Shown here: positions 1-8,014 of the stretch, in pieces | How the letters are laid out: every line of letters starts with the position of its first letter | How positions within the stretch are numbered: the first letter of the stretch is position 1 | Source: Chitinophaga sp. GbtcB8 | GTDB taxonomy: Bacteria > Bacteroidota > Bacteroidia > Chitinophagales > Chitinophagaceae | Assembly (NCBI RefSeq): GCF_019091455.1 | Contig: NZ_JAGXJN010000013.1 | Location: forward strand, 62,001-126,000 | Direction: 5' to 3' | DNA: 64,000 nucleotides | Position numbers and translations under genes: made by a program | Notes under the pieces: generated by a model | What the model saw: only the letters and a program-made list of their open reading frames with translations | Told to the model about the DNA's origin: nothing | Databases searched by the model: none

Positions 1-1
1 T

Positions 2-235
2 GCCGCCCGTTTTGCCGCCAAGGAAGCATTCCTCAAAGCCATGGGCACTGGCTGGGGCCATGGGGCCATCAATTTTAACCAGATAGAAGTGCGGAATACG
101 GTATTGGGCAAACCGGAATTGTTCCTGTTAGGGGAGGCAGCAGCCCATTACGCGCAATTAAATATTCAAAAGATCCACCTGTCGCTGTCGCATATTAAAA
201 CTGCCGCAGTGGCCATGGTTATTATAGAAGTATAG
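2..235 (+). CDS. acpS: holo-[acyl-carrier-protein] synthase, 3' part
   Basis: The 5' end lies outside the window; the last 77 codons are present. The visible protein begins AARFAAKEAFLKAMGTGWG, the Mg2+/CoA-binding signature of group I 4'-phosphopantetheinyl transferases (F-x-x-K-E-A-x-x-K-A-x-G). It ends with the LSLSH-x(6)-A-x-A core strand typical of AcpS. The family transfers the phosphopantetheine arm of CoA to a serine of acyl carrier proteins in the cytoplasm. Only two bases separate its TAG from the next ATG, so it is probably co-transcribed and translationally coupled with the adenylating enzyme that follows. That pairing suggests a carrier-protein pathway rather than only housekeeping fatty acid synthesis, but the upstream genes are not visible. 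Confidence 0.88.
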   Translation, partial: AARFAAKEAFLKAMGTGWGHGAINFNQIEVRNTVLGKPELFLLGEAAAHYAQLNIQKIHLSLSHIKTAAVAMVIIEV

Positions 236-237
236 TT

Positions 238-1533
238 ATGTACATACCAGACATAGAATTGCAATCCACTGCTGCCATCCGGCAGTTCCAGGAAAAAGAG
301 GTGCTGCACCTGATCGGTTACCTGCGGCAGTTCTCGCCCTTTTATAAGGAATGGTTTGCAACGCATGGCATTACATCCGCTACTGTAAATAGTCTTAGCG
401 ATCTCGCCAAAATACCGCCGGTAACCAAAGAGGAGCTGCAGCAGCGCAACTGGGACTTTTTATGTGTGGACCGTAACAAGATCGCTGAGTACACTACTAC
501 TTCCGGCACCCTGGGTAAACCGGTGATCATTCCGCTTACTGCTAATGATCTGAACCGCTTAAGCTATAACGAATACATTTCCTTTTGCTGCGCCGATGGT
601 GCAGACGATGATATTTACCAGCTCATGCTCACGCTGGACCGGCAGTTTATGGCCGGTATGGCTTATTACACGGGCATCCGCAAGCTGGGCGCCGGTGTGC
701 TGCGCGTAGGGCCGGGCGTACCTTCCCTGCAATGGGAAAATATACAACGTATACAGCCCACTACCATTGTGGCAGTACCTTCGTTCATTTTAAAGCTCAT
801 CGCTTTTGCCAAAGAGCATAACATTGATATCAATGCATCTTCTGTAAAAAAAGCAGTGTGTATAGGCGAGAACATCCGCCAGGTGGACTTTTCCCTGAAT
901 GTGCTGGGCAAAAAAATCACTGAGCAGTGGAACATTCAGCTGTATTCCACCTATGCCTCTACAGAAATGCAAACTGCTTTCACGGAGTGTAAAGCCGGAC
1001 TGGGCGGGCATCACCACCCCGAGCTGTTGTATGTAGAGCTGCTGGATGATGAGAACCAACCCGTAGGCCCCGGCGCAGAAGGCGAAGTAACCATTACCAC
1101 CTTAGGCGTGGAAGGCATGCCCCTGCTGCGTTACAAAACCGGCGACATTTGCCGTTATGAAACCTCGCGCTGCAGCTGCGGACGCAATACCATCCGCCTT
1201 TCCCCGGTAATTGGCCGTAAAAAGCAAATGATCAAATACAAGGGCACCACTTTATACCCGCCCGCTTTATTTGACCTGCTGAATGAAATGGAAGAAGTAA
1301 AAGAGTTTGTAGTAGAAGTATTTTCCAATGAAATTGGTACAGATGAGATCCTGCTGCACCTGTGGCCGGTTTCAGAGTCTGAAGATACAGACCGTAAGAT
1401 CCGCTCTTACCTGCAGGCAAAGCTGCGCGTAATACCGCAGGTGCGGTATATTTCCCAGGCAGAGATCATGAAAATGCAGTTCCCGGAAGGCATGCGCAAG
1501 CCTATGAAGTTTGTGGATAACAGGCAGGGTTAA
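238..1533 (+). CDS. phenylacetate-CoA ligase (PaaK)-like adenylate-forming enzyme
   Basis: 431 residues, the usual length for PaaK-type ligases. The phosphate-binding loop TTTSGTLGKP is at residues 86-95. The adenylate/ribose-binding region YSTYASTEMQ is in the middle, the C-S-C-G-R motif characteristic of the PaaK branch is at 312-316, and an AMP-binding C-terminal domain with the GRKKQMIKYKG hinge follows. The family activates aromatic or other carboxylic acids to acyl-AMP and then to a thioester. There is no signal peptide, so it is cytoplasmic. It starts 2 bp after acpS. The substrate cannot be read from sequence. Association with AcpS fits aryl-polyene or flexirubin-like pigment synthesis, but this is inference. 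Its stop overlaps that of the convergent DUF6702 gene by a few bases. Confidence 0.85.
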   Translation: MYIPDIELQSTAAIRQFQEKEVLHLIGYLRQFSPFYKEWFATHGITSATVNSLSDLAKIPPVTKEELQQRNWDFLCVDRNKIAEYTTTSGTLGKPVIIPLTANDLNRLSYNEYISFCCADGADDDIYQLMLTLDRQFMAGMAYYTGIRKLGAGVLRVGPGVPSLQWENIQRIQPTTIVAVPSFILKLIAFAKEHNIDINASSVKKAVCIGENIRQVDFSLNVLGKKITEQWNIQLYSTYASTEMQTAFTECKAGLGGHHHPELLYVELLDDENQPVGPGAEGEVTITTLGVEGMPLLRYKTGDICRYETSRCSCGRNTIRLSPVIGRKKQMIKYKGTTLYPPALFDLLNEMEEVKEFVVEVFSNEIGTDEILLHLWPVSESEDTDRKIRSYLQAKLRVIPQVRYISQAEIMKMQFPEGMRKPMKFVDNRQG

Positions 1534-2018
1534 AACACAAAATCCGCTACCCGTTCCGGGTTATCCAGCTTGGTGCTCTTCCGCACATCTTTCACCACCA
1601 CATGCATCATATTGATCTGCTCCGGATGCTGCGCATAAAGAATATCATTGATGATGTGTACCTTTTTTACGCCCGCTACGCCCTTTACTTCTAAAAAACA
1701 CCAGGCGGCATCTTCCTCTATCTGGTAGCCTAAATAGTGCAGCGCCAGCGGTTTACCATCAATTGTAATCCGTAAATGTTTGCCCAGGTAATCAGCTATC
1801 AGGCCATCTACAGCCTTCCGGTCGGCCGGGTGCAGAATATCTACCGGGGTTTTATATTCTGTTTTCAGGGTACGTTCCAGGTCATCATAAAAAATGCGGC
1901 TGCTTACCTGCAGCTCCTGCTGGGCGGCATTATGTCTTATTTCCGTCACGCTCACATAAAAAGGGTGCAGCAGCATAGCCCATGCACCAACCAACCATTT
2001 ACATAATATTAAGCCCAC
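1530..2018 (-). CDS. DUF6702-like small secreted/membrane-anchored protein
   Basis: 162 residues with a hydrophobic N-terminus (GLILCKWLVGAWAMLL) followed by HPFYVSVTEI, the typical opening of DUF6702 proteins. The rest is a predicted alpha/beta domain with strands such as LRITIDGKPLALHYLGY and an INMMHV segment near the C-terminus. No catalytic motif is evident. It is divergent from the HupE/UreJ-like gene; these two with an M1 peptidase form a neighbourhood I recall from other Bacteroidota (from memory, not checked). Function unknown. The family name is recalled from the N-terminal motif and is less certain than the gene itself. A TAnnTTTG-like box on the minus strand at 2064-2071 could serve it. 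Confidence 0.75.
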   Translation of the reverse strand: MGLILCKWLVGAWAMLLHPFYVSVTEIRHNAAQQELQVSSRIFYDDLERTLKTEYKTPVDILHPADRKAVDGLIADYLGKHLRITIDGKPLALHYLGYQIEEDAAWCFLEVKGVAGVKKVHIINDILYAQHPEQINMMHVVVKDVRKSTKLDNPERVADFVF

Positions 2019-2086
2019 TTGACTAAAAAATTTTAATTTTAAACGGAGAGTTTATATAATTACCAAAATTAGACAAAATATAGGCA

Positions 2087-2680
2087 ATGAGTGAATTCGG
2101 CTTGTATTTCCAGTTAGGGTGGCAGCATATAGTAGCGTGGGACGGGGTTGATCATATTTTGTTTATAACTGCATTGTGCGCAGTATACCTGCTGAAGGAC
2201 TGGAGAAAGGTGCTGATACTGGTGACCGCATTTACCATCGGGCACTCCATCACCCTGGCGTTGAGCGTGCTGGATATAATGCATATATCCACGCCCCTGA
2301 TCGAGTTCCTTATACCGGTAACGATCTTCATTACCGCTTTATTCAACATCATCCGCCCACCGGCAGAAGAGCAGCAGCAGGCCATACAGCTCAACTACCT
2401 GTTTGCATTGTTTTTCGGGCTTATACACGGCATGGGTTTTTCCAACCGCCTGAAAAGCCTGCTGGGCACGGGAGAGAATGTAGTAATACCCTTACTGGGA
2501 TTTAATGTAGGACTGGAATTCGGGCAAATACTGATTGTAATATGCGTACTGCTGCTGGCAGGGATCATTGTAAACATAACAGGGGTAAAACGCAGGGACT
2601 GGATCATGTTCCTTTCTTCTGCTATCTTTGGAGTTGCTTTTGTAATGGCAATTGAACGTTTTAAAGCATTATTTACATAG
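2087..2680 (+). CDS. HupE/UreJ-like integral membrane protein
   Basis: 197 residues with about six hydrophobic segments. Family hallmarks are visible: G-W-x-H-I-V-x-W-D-G-x-D-H-I-L-F in the first helix, FTIGHSITLAL in the second, and LIHGMGFSN in a later helix. These conserved His and Asp residues in membrane segments resemble metal-binding sites of HupE/UreJ (nickel/cobalt-associated) proteins. No hydrogenase or urease genes are visible, so a nickel role is not supported here. It is the first plus-strand gene of a divergent pair with DUF6702 and is followed about 140 bp later by an M1 peptidase. Good family call; substrate unknown. Confidence 0.82.
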   Translation: MSEFGLYFQLGWQHIVAWDGVDHILFITALCAVYLLKDWRKVLILVTAFTIGHSITLALSVLDIMHISTPLIEFLIPVTIFITALFNIIRPPAEEQQQAIQLNYLFALFFGLIHGMGFSNRLKSLLGTGENVVIPLLGFNVGLEFGQILIVICVLLLAGIIVNITGVKRRDWIMFLSSAIFGVAFVMAIERFKALFT

Positions 2681-2817
2681 CAAAGGAAGCAAGCACCTGC
2701 ACCATGGACTTTAAAATCAAAATCTAAACCGCTAATGTTACCCGGCTAAAAGCCAGGTTCACCGGCCATTAATATACGAGCATGCGGAACATACCGCGCA
2801 AAAATGAAATATTACGG

Positions 2818-5154
2818 ATGAAAATGAAATACTTATGGCTGTCACTCTTATGTTGCAGCAGCGCTTATCCTTTGATGGCGCAGGATGCTAATCCTAATGG
2901 ATCTAACCACGGCACCCGCTTTGAGCAGCTGGGCACTATGATCCAGGACCCTAATATGTACCGTTCTGCCTCCGGCGTACCCGGTCCTAAATACTGGCAG
3001 CAGCGCGCGGACTACGACATTTCCGCCACCCTGGATGATGCTGCACAAAAGCTCACCGGTGCAGAAACCATCACCTATTACAATAACTCTCCCGACCCGC
3101 TCACCTACCTGTGGTTGCAGCTGGATGAGAATGAGCATAATGCCAAAAGCGATAACCAGCATTTTGACGGCAGCCATATGTCTGATAAAATGTCTATGCG
3201 CGATGTAAATGGCTTACTGGGAACTACCAAGGACCTGGGCGTAAAGATCGTGAAGCTTACGGATGCCGGCGGCAATGCCCTGCATTATACGGTTAACCAG
3301 ACCATGATGCGGATAGACCTGCCTAAAACCCTGATGCCGGGTGAGCAGGTAAAGCTGAAAATTGACTGGTGGTACAACATCTCCGACCGTATGACAGAAG
3401 GCGGCCGCGGTGGTTATGAATATTTTAAAGAAGATGGGAATTACCTGTACACCATGTCGCAGTGGTATCCCCGTATGGCTGTGTACTCCGACTTCCAGGG
3501 CTGGCAGAACAAACAGTTCACCGGCCGTGGCGAGTTTGCCCTTACCTTCGGCAACTTTCATGTAAAGATGACCGTACCTGCGGATCATGTGGTAGGCGCT
3601 ACCGGTGAATGCCAGAACTATAAGGAAATGCTGAGCGGCGCACAATTTCAGCGCTGGCAGCAGGCACAAAGCGCTAAAGAGCCGCTGGAAGTAGTAACGC
3701 TGGATGAAGCTAAGAAAGGCCTGCAAAGCAAAGCTACCGCTACTAAAACCTGGGTGTACGAAGCGCAGAATGTACGCGACTTTGCCTGGGTTAGCTCCCG
3801 CCGTTTGGTGTGGGATGCCATGGCTACCAATATAGAGGGCAAAAAGGTAATGGCCATGTCTTATTATGGTCCGGAAGCCTATCCTTTATACCGCCGTTAT
3901 TCCACTAAAGTAGTGGCCCATACATTAAAAAGCTACTCCGCACATACCATCCCTTATCCTTACCCCGTGGCTATTTCCGTGGAAGCGGCAAACGGTATGG
4001 AATATCCCATGATCTGTTTTAACTACGGCCGTGCGGAAAAAGATGGCACCTATTCAGAAGCTACCAAGAATGGTATGATAGGCGTGATCACGCATGAGGT
4101 AGGGCACAACTTCTTCCCCATGATCGTGAACTCTGATGAGCGCCAGTGGACCTGGATGGATGAAGGCCTGAACACTTTTTGCCAGTTCATGGCAGAACAG
4201 GAATGGGATAACAACTTCCCTTCCGGCCGTGGTCCTGCACACAAGATCGTGGACTATATGAAAATGCCGAAAGACAAGCTGGAGCCTATTATGACCAACT
4301 CTGAAAATATTGTGCAGTTTGGTCCTAATGCTTATGCCAAACCGGCTACAGCCCTGAATATTTTGCGGGAAACCGTTATGGGCCGTGAGCTGTTTGACTT
4401 TGCTTTCCGTGAATATGCACGCCGCTGGGCATTTAAACATCCTACCCCGGCTGATCTTTTCCGCACCATGGAAGATGCCAGCGCAGTAGACCTGGACTGG
4501 TTCTGGAGAGGATGGTTCTTTGGCATTGAACCCGTTGATGTAGCTATTGACAGCGTTAAATGGTACCGCCTCAATACACAGGACCCTGCGGCTGTAAGCA
4601 GCGATGATAAAGCCGCTTATGACCTGAAGGCAGATCATATTGCCCGCACCCGTAACCGTGCAGAAGGCGTGAAGTTTGCCGTGGAGCAGGATACCAGCCT
4701 GCAGGATTTTTACAGCAAGTGGGACCGTTTTGCAGTAACTGATAATGATAAAGCCAAATACAGCCAGTTCGTAAGCAGCTTAACACCTGAAGAAAAACGT
4801 TTGTACGACAGCAAAAAGAATTTCTACGAAGTATCCTTCTCTAACGTAGGCGGCCTGGTATCGCCCCTGATCATTGAATGGACCTTTGCAGATGGCACCA
4901 AGGAAACAGACCGTATCTCCGCCTATATCTGGCGTAAGGATGAATACCATGTAACCAAGGTATTTGCAAAAGATAAAGAGGTAGTAGCCATTAAGCTGGA
5001 CCCACAGCGGGAAACAGCGGATATTGACGAAACCAATAACAACTGGCCGCGTGTAGCGCTGCCCTCCAAATTTGAGCTGTTCCGCCAGCAGGAACGTCCC
5101 AGAGGCTCCACTGCGGGGCCTAACCCCATGCAGCAATCCAGGGGCGGACAATAA
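2818..5154 (+). CDS. secreted M1-family zinc metallopeptidase
   Basis: A zinc site HEVGH (residues 426-430 from the chosen start) is followed 18 residues later by the glutamate of WMDEGLNTF (E449), giving HEXXH-x(18)-E of gluzincins. The exopeptidase-type substrate motif appears as VEAANGMEYPM, in place of the usual GAMEN. I chose the ATG at 2818 because it begins a clean signal peptide (MKMKYLWLSLLCCSSAYPLMAQ); an in-frame ATG at 2782 would add 12 polar residues in front. The protein has 778 residues, within the range of bacterial M1 enzymes with extra C-terminal domains. It is probably periplasmic or exported and cleaves N-terminal residues from peptides. The extreme C-terminus is Gln/Arg/Pro-rich and low in complexity. 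Confidence 0.92.
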   Translation: MKMKYLWLSLLCCSSAYPLMAQDANPNGSNHGTRFEQLGTMIQDPNMYRSASGVPGPKYWQQRADYDISATLDDAAQKLTGAETITYYNNSPDPLTYLWLQLDENEHNAKSDNQHFDGSHMSDKMSMRDVNGLLGTTKDLGVKIVKLTDAGGNALHYTVNQTMMRIDLPKTLMPGEQVKLKIDWWYNISDRMTEGGRGGYEYFKEDGNYLYTMSQWYPRMAVYSDFQGWQNKQFTGRGEFALTFGNFHVKMTVPADHVVGATGECQNYKEMLSGAQFQRWQQAQSAKEPLEVVTLDEAKKGLQSKATATKTWVYEAQNVRDFAWVSSRRLVWDAMATNIEGKKVMAMSYYGPEAYPLYRRYSTKVVAHTLKSYSAHTIPYPYPVAISVEAANGMEYPMICFNYGRAEKDGTYSEATKNGMIGVITHEVGHNFFPMIVNSDERQWTWMDEGLNTFCQFMAEQEWDNNFPSGRGPAHKIVDYMKMPKDKLEPIMTNSENIVQFGPNAYAKPATALNILRETVMGRELFDFAFREYARRWAFKHPTPADLFRTMEDASAVDLDWFWRGWFFGIEPVDVAIDSVKWYRLNTQDPAAVSSDDKAAYDLKADHIARTRNRAEGVKFAVEQDTSLQDFYSKWDRFAVTDNDKAKYSQFVSSLTPEEKRLYDSKKNFYEVSFSNVGGLVSPLIIEWTFADGTKETDRISAYIWRKDEYHVTKVFAKDKEVVAIKLDPQRETADIDETNNNWPRVALPSKFELFRQQERPRGSTAGPNPMQQSRGGQ

Positions 5155-5158
5155 GAAT

Positions 5159-5335
5159 GTAGAATGTAAAATTTTAAATCATAAATGTAAAAGTAAAATG
5201 CTGCGAACGTAGGCCTGCCCAGTTTCGCAGCATTTTACTTTTACATGATCTCGTTCATAAAGTCTTTTCAACGGTCTCTATGAACCTCCTTCGTCAGTTT
5301 GAAATTTTACATTTATGATTTTACATTCCTTCCGG
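5159..5335. repeat. nested inverted-repeat intergenic element
   Basis: The spacer between the peptidase and esterase genes is bounded by an imperfect inverted repeat: GAATGTAAAAT...AAATCATAAATGTAAA on the left and its complement near 5308-5335. Inside it is a perfect 23-bp inverted repeat, ATGTAAAAGTAAAATGCTGC plus GAA (about 5185-5207), with its complement at 5223-5245 around a 15-nt loop. The central part (5246-5307) is non-repetitive. The layout of word-like TAAAATG repeats inverted at the two ends resembles the elements near 43.1, 45.2 and 55.2 kb, although the words differ. It may also terminate transcription from either side. Confidence 0.7.
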
Positions 5336-5387
5336 GATGGCTTGTTTGTTAGGGGCAAAATGGTTCACATTAAATTATGAAAAACGG

Positions 5388-6215
5388 ATGAAGCAAATTT
5401 TCCAATGCTGGGCAGGCCTGTTACTGTTAGCCGGCAGCGCACAAGCCGCTAAGGTAGATACGTTAAACATTATGAGCCCAACCATGCACAAAAGCTACAA
5501 ATGCGTGGTAATAAGACCAGAGGCTTATGATAAAAAGAAGACGGAGCGTTTCCCGGTCGTATACCTGCTGCATGGTTACGGCGGTAATTACGCTAACTGG
5601 GTAACAAAAGCACCGGCAATACAACAGCTGGCAGATGTTTATGAGATGATGGTGGTATGCCCGGATGGCAATACCGGCAGCTGGTACCTGGACAGCCCTA
5701 TGGATAGCAGCTGGAAGTTTGAAACCTATGTGGGTACAGAAATACCAGCTTACATTGACAGCCATTACCGTACACTGGCTGATAGAGATCACCGCGCCAT
5801 AACCGGCCTAAGCATGGGCGGGCACGGAGGTTTGTACCTGGGCATTCGTCACCAGCAAACCTTTGGCGCAGCAGGCAGTATGAGCGGGGGAGTGGATATA
5901 CGGCCCTTTCCCCAAAAATGGGACCTGGCAAAACGCTTAGGCACACGGGATGAGCACCTGGATAACTGGAATAACTATACGGTCATTAATCAAACAACCC
6001 GTTTAAAGGATAGTGCGCTGGCACTTATTATTGATTGCGGGGTAAAGGACTTTTTTATTAACGTGAACCGTAACCTGCATCAGCAGCTGTTGCAGCAGGG
6101 TATTACGCATGATTATATTGAGCGGCCCGGGCAGCATAACTGGGATTACTGGTCTAATTCAGTAGTGTATCAATTATTATTCTTTCACCGGTTCTTCACC
6201 AAAGATGTAAAATGA
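5388..6215 (+). CDS. secreted alpha/beta-hydrolase esterase (esterase D / PF00756-like)
   Basis: 275 residues from the ATG at 5388, which opens a signal peptide (MKQIFQCWAGLLLLAGSAQA). An upstream in-frame ATG at 5337 lies inside the repeat element and would mask this signal. The catalytic triad is visible: nucleophile Ser142 in GLSMGG, acid Asp216 in IIDCGVKD and His250 in GQHNWDYW. The oxyanion region is LLHGYGGNYANW. This is the layout of the esterase D/antigen 85 family, which hydrolyses acyl esters including carbohydrate esters. It is monocistronic, ends in a strong terminator and lies convergent to the SusD gene. Substrate unknown; a role in removing acetyl or feruloyl groups from exported glycans is only a possibility. 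Confidence 0.88.
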   Translation: MKQIFQCWAGLLLLAGSAQAAKVDTLNIMSPTMHKSYKCVVIRPEAYDKKKTERFPVVYLLHGYGGNYANWVTKAPAIQQLADVYEMMVVCPDGNTGSWYLDSPMDSSWKFETYVGTEIPAYIDSHYRTLADRDHRAITGLSMGGHGGLYLGIRHQQTFGAAGSMSGGVDIRPFPQKWDLAKRLGTRDEHLDNWNNYTVINQTTRLKDSALALIIDCGVKDFFINVNRNLHQQLLQQGITHDYIERPGQHNWDYWSNSVVYQLLFFHRFFTKDVK

Positions 6216-6247
6216 AAAGTCCCGCCATTGTGCGGGACTTTTTTTTG
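6215..6247 (+). terminator. intrinsic terminator of the esterase gene
   Basis: A perfect 11-bp stem AAAAGTCCCGC (6215-6225) and GCGGGACTTTT (6232-6242) with a 6-nt loop runs into a T tract. It starts at the stop codon of the esterase gene. Confidence 0.9.
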
Positions 6248-6307
6248 TAACTGCTTTTGTAGCGATCTATGATTGATGGATAAATGGTTCAAAGATTTTT
6301 AGAAAAT

Positions 6308-6337
6308 GCCGCCGGTGGGAACACCAGCGGCTTTTTT
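6308..6337. terminator. bidirectional terminator between convergent genes
   Basis: The stem GCCGCCGGTG (6308-6317) pairs with CACCAGCGGC (6322-6331) with one C/A mismatch and a GGAA loop. It is followed by six T on the plus strand and ATTTT on the minus strand. It lies about 35 bp past the minus-strand SusD stop, so it probably ends that operon. Confidence 0.7.
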
Positions 6338-6372
6338 CAAACGTGTGAAATGTAGATAGAGAGTAAAAGATC

Positions 6373-7989
6373 TTATAGCTTATCCCACCACAGTCTTGTG
6401 CCACCGTTATCAGGCCCGCCCAACAGCTGTATAGCTTTCTGTACTTCTGCCTGGTTGGCCACATATTCCGCTTGTGGGAAGTTGATACGTCTTATCTGTA
6501 TAGTGGTGCTGATAGTATTGTTGCTCAGGTTATTCACTACCGGGAACAGTTTAGGATAACCGGTGCGGCGGAACTCAGACCATGCTTCCTGCCCTTCAGG
6601 GAATACAGCTATCCATTTCTGGGTAATGATGCGTTCCAGCTTGGTATCAAAAGTGGCGCCATCGTCCCACTTAATAGTAATGGCAGAAGGAGAAGGAGCG
6701 TTATTGGCCGCATTCTTCGGATCCACATAAGCAGCAGGTTTGCTGACAGCATCATTCATATACTCGCTGGCCTGGTCTGCTACGCCCCATTGTGAAAGGG
6801 AAGTAGTGATACCTCTTTCATACAGCTCCTGTGCCGTACCGCCGGGATTAGCCCAGCTGCGCAGCGCAGCTTCTGCCCGCAGGAAGTATACTTCCGCAGA
6901 GGTCATTAACTGTAAAGGTGAGTTATCCTTGAGGCTTTTTGTTTCCTTATAAGCCAGGGTGGAAAAACCGCTGTAACCTGGTTTGGCAGTAATGCTGCCG
7001 CCTATACGGATGCCTTTGTACTGGCCGGGATAATCAGATGCCGGATCAAAATATTTGCCGATACGCGGATCATGAAAACCACCCAGGTAAGATTCCATAG
7101 AAGCGTTCATGCTAATATCGCTCCAGCCATCTTTATTGGTGATGGTATATAAAGGATGGCGTATGCCAAAACCACTCACCATTACATTATCGTTATTGGT
7201 TTCCATCAGCCCGCCGTTATCAGCCAGCGCTTTCTCACCCTGTGCTTTAGCAGTAGTGGGATCAGCTTTCACAATACGCAGCGCAAGGCGCAGGCGCAGT
7301 GAGTTGGCAAATTTTATCCATTGCTTGTAATCTCCACCATAGACCATATCAAACTTTGCAAACGGGGTAGCGCCTGGTTTGCTGGCTATGTAAGCTTTCA
7401 GATTAGTTACAGCAGTATCCAGCTCCAGGAAAAAACGTTTGTAAATACTTTCCTGGCTATCGTAGGCAGAGGTGGTGCCACCCTGGCCATACTGGCTGTA
7501 GGGGATAGGCCCGTAAATATCAGTAACACGGTGCATAGCCTCTACTTTCAGGATCAGCGCTACACCCCAGAAATCCGGCGCTACAGATTGCGCACCCCTT
7601 CTCTTTACCTCTAAAATAGGCGCCATTACACGGTTGTAAGCCAGGCTGAAAGGTGTACCGTTCCAGTCATTTACCAGCGCATAGGTAAGGTTGCTGATGT
7701 TGCCGCGGAATGGGTTGGCAGACATCATGTAACCGGAGTACACATCTGCTATCAGGTTTTGCTGCAGCTGGTATTCCCAGGTGGTATTGTTATAGTTATA
7801 GTAAATGGATGATTGTATCTGGGGATAAAAACCGCCAATGAAGTTGAAGTCCGGCTTCAGCTGGTCTTCGGTAAGCCCCGTTGGATCTGTGTTGTAGTCC
7901 TCAAAATTCTTGGTACAAGCCCCGGCGCCCAGCAATGCCGTTAATGCAACAAGGGCCAGTGCTCTATATTTATTGCTGATCTTTTTCAT
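6373..7989 (-). CDS. SusD/RagB-like outer-membrane lipoprotein (SusD-like_2 type)
   Basis: 538 residues. It has a lipoprotein signal with lipobox LLGAGAC (Cys25) followed by TKNFEDYNTDPTGLTEDQL, the usual start of SusD-like_2 nutrient-binding lipoproteins. Family motifs include RVTDIYGPIPYSQYGQG and the C-terminal IITQKWIAVFPEGQEAWSEF. SusD proteins sit on the cell surface as lids over SusC channels and bind glycans or peptides. It begins 25 bp after the SusC stop, so the pair is one operon. It is closely related to the SusD at 12687-14276, with near-identical blocks such as FRRTGYPKLFPVV, indicating duplication. Ligand unknown; no glycan-degrading enzyme is adjacent. Confidence 0.93.
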   Translation of the reverse strand: MKKISNKYRALALVALTALLGAGACTKNFEDYNTDPTGLTEDQLKPDFNFIGGFYPQIQSSIYYNYNNTTWEYQLQQNLIADVYSGYMMSANPFRGNISNLTYALVNDWNGTPFSLAYNRVMAPILEVKRRGAQSVAPDFWGVALILKVEAMHRVTDIYGPIPYSQYGQGGTTSAYDSQESIYKRFFLELDTAVTNLKAYIASKPGATPFAKFDMVYGGDYKQWIKFANSLRLRLALRIVKADPTTAKAQGEKALADNGGLMETNNDNVMVSGFGIRHPLYTITNKDGWSDISMNASMESYLGGFHDPRIGKYFDPASDYPGQYKGIRIGGSITAKPGYSGFSTLAYKETKSLKDNSPLQLMTSAEVYFLRAEAALRSWANPGGTAQELYERGITTSLSQWGVADQASEYMNDAVSKPAAYVDPKNAANNAPSPSAITIKWDDGATFDTKLERIITQKWIAVFPEGQEAWSEFRRTGYPKLFPVVNNLSNNTISTTIQIRRINFPQAEYVANQAEVQKAIQLLGGPDNGGTRLWWDKL

Positions 7990-8014
7990 CTTCCTTGATT
8001 TTTTGGTGAGTTAC

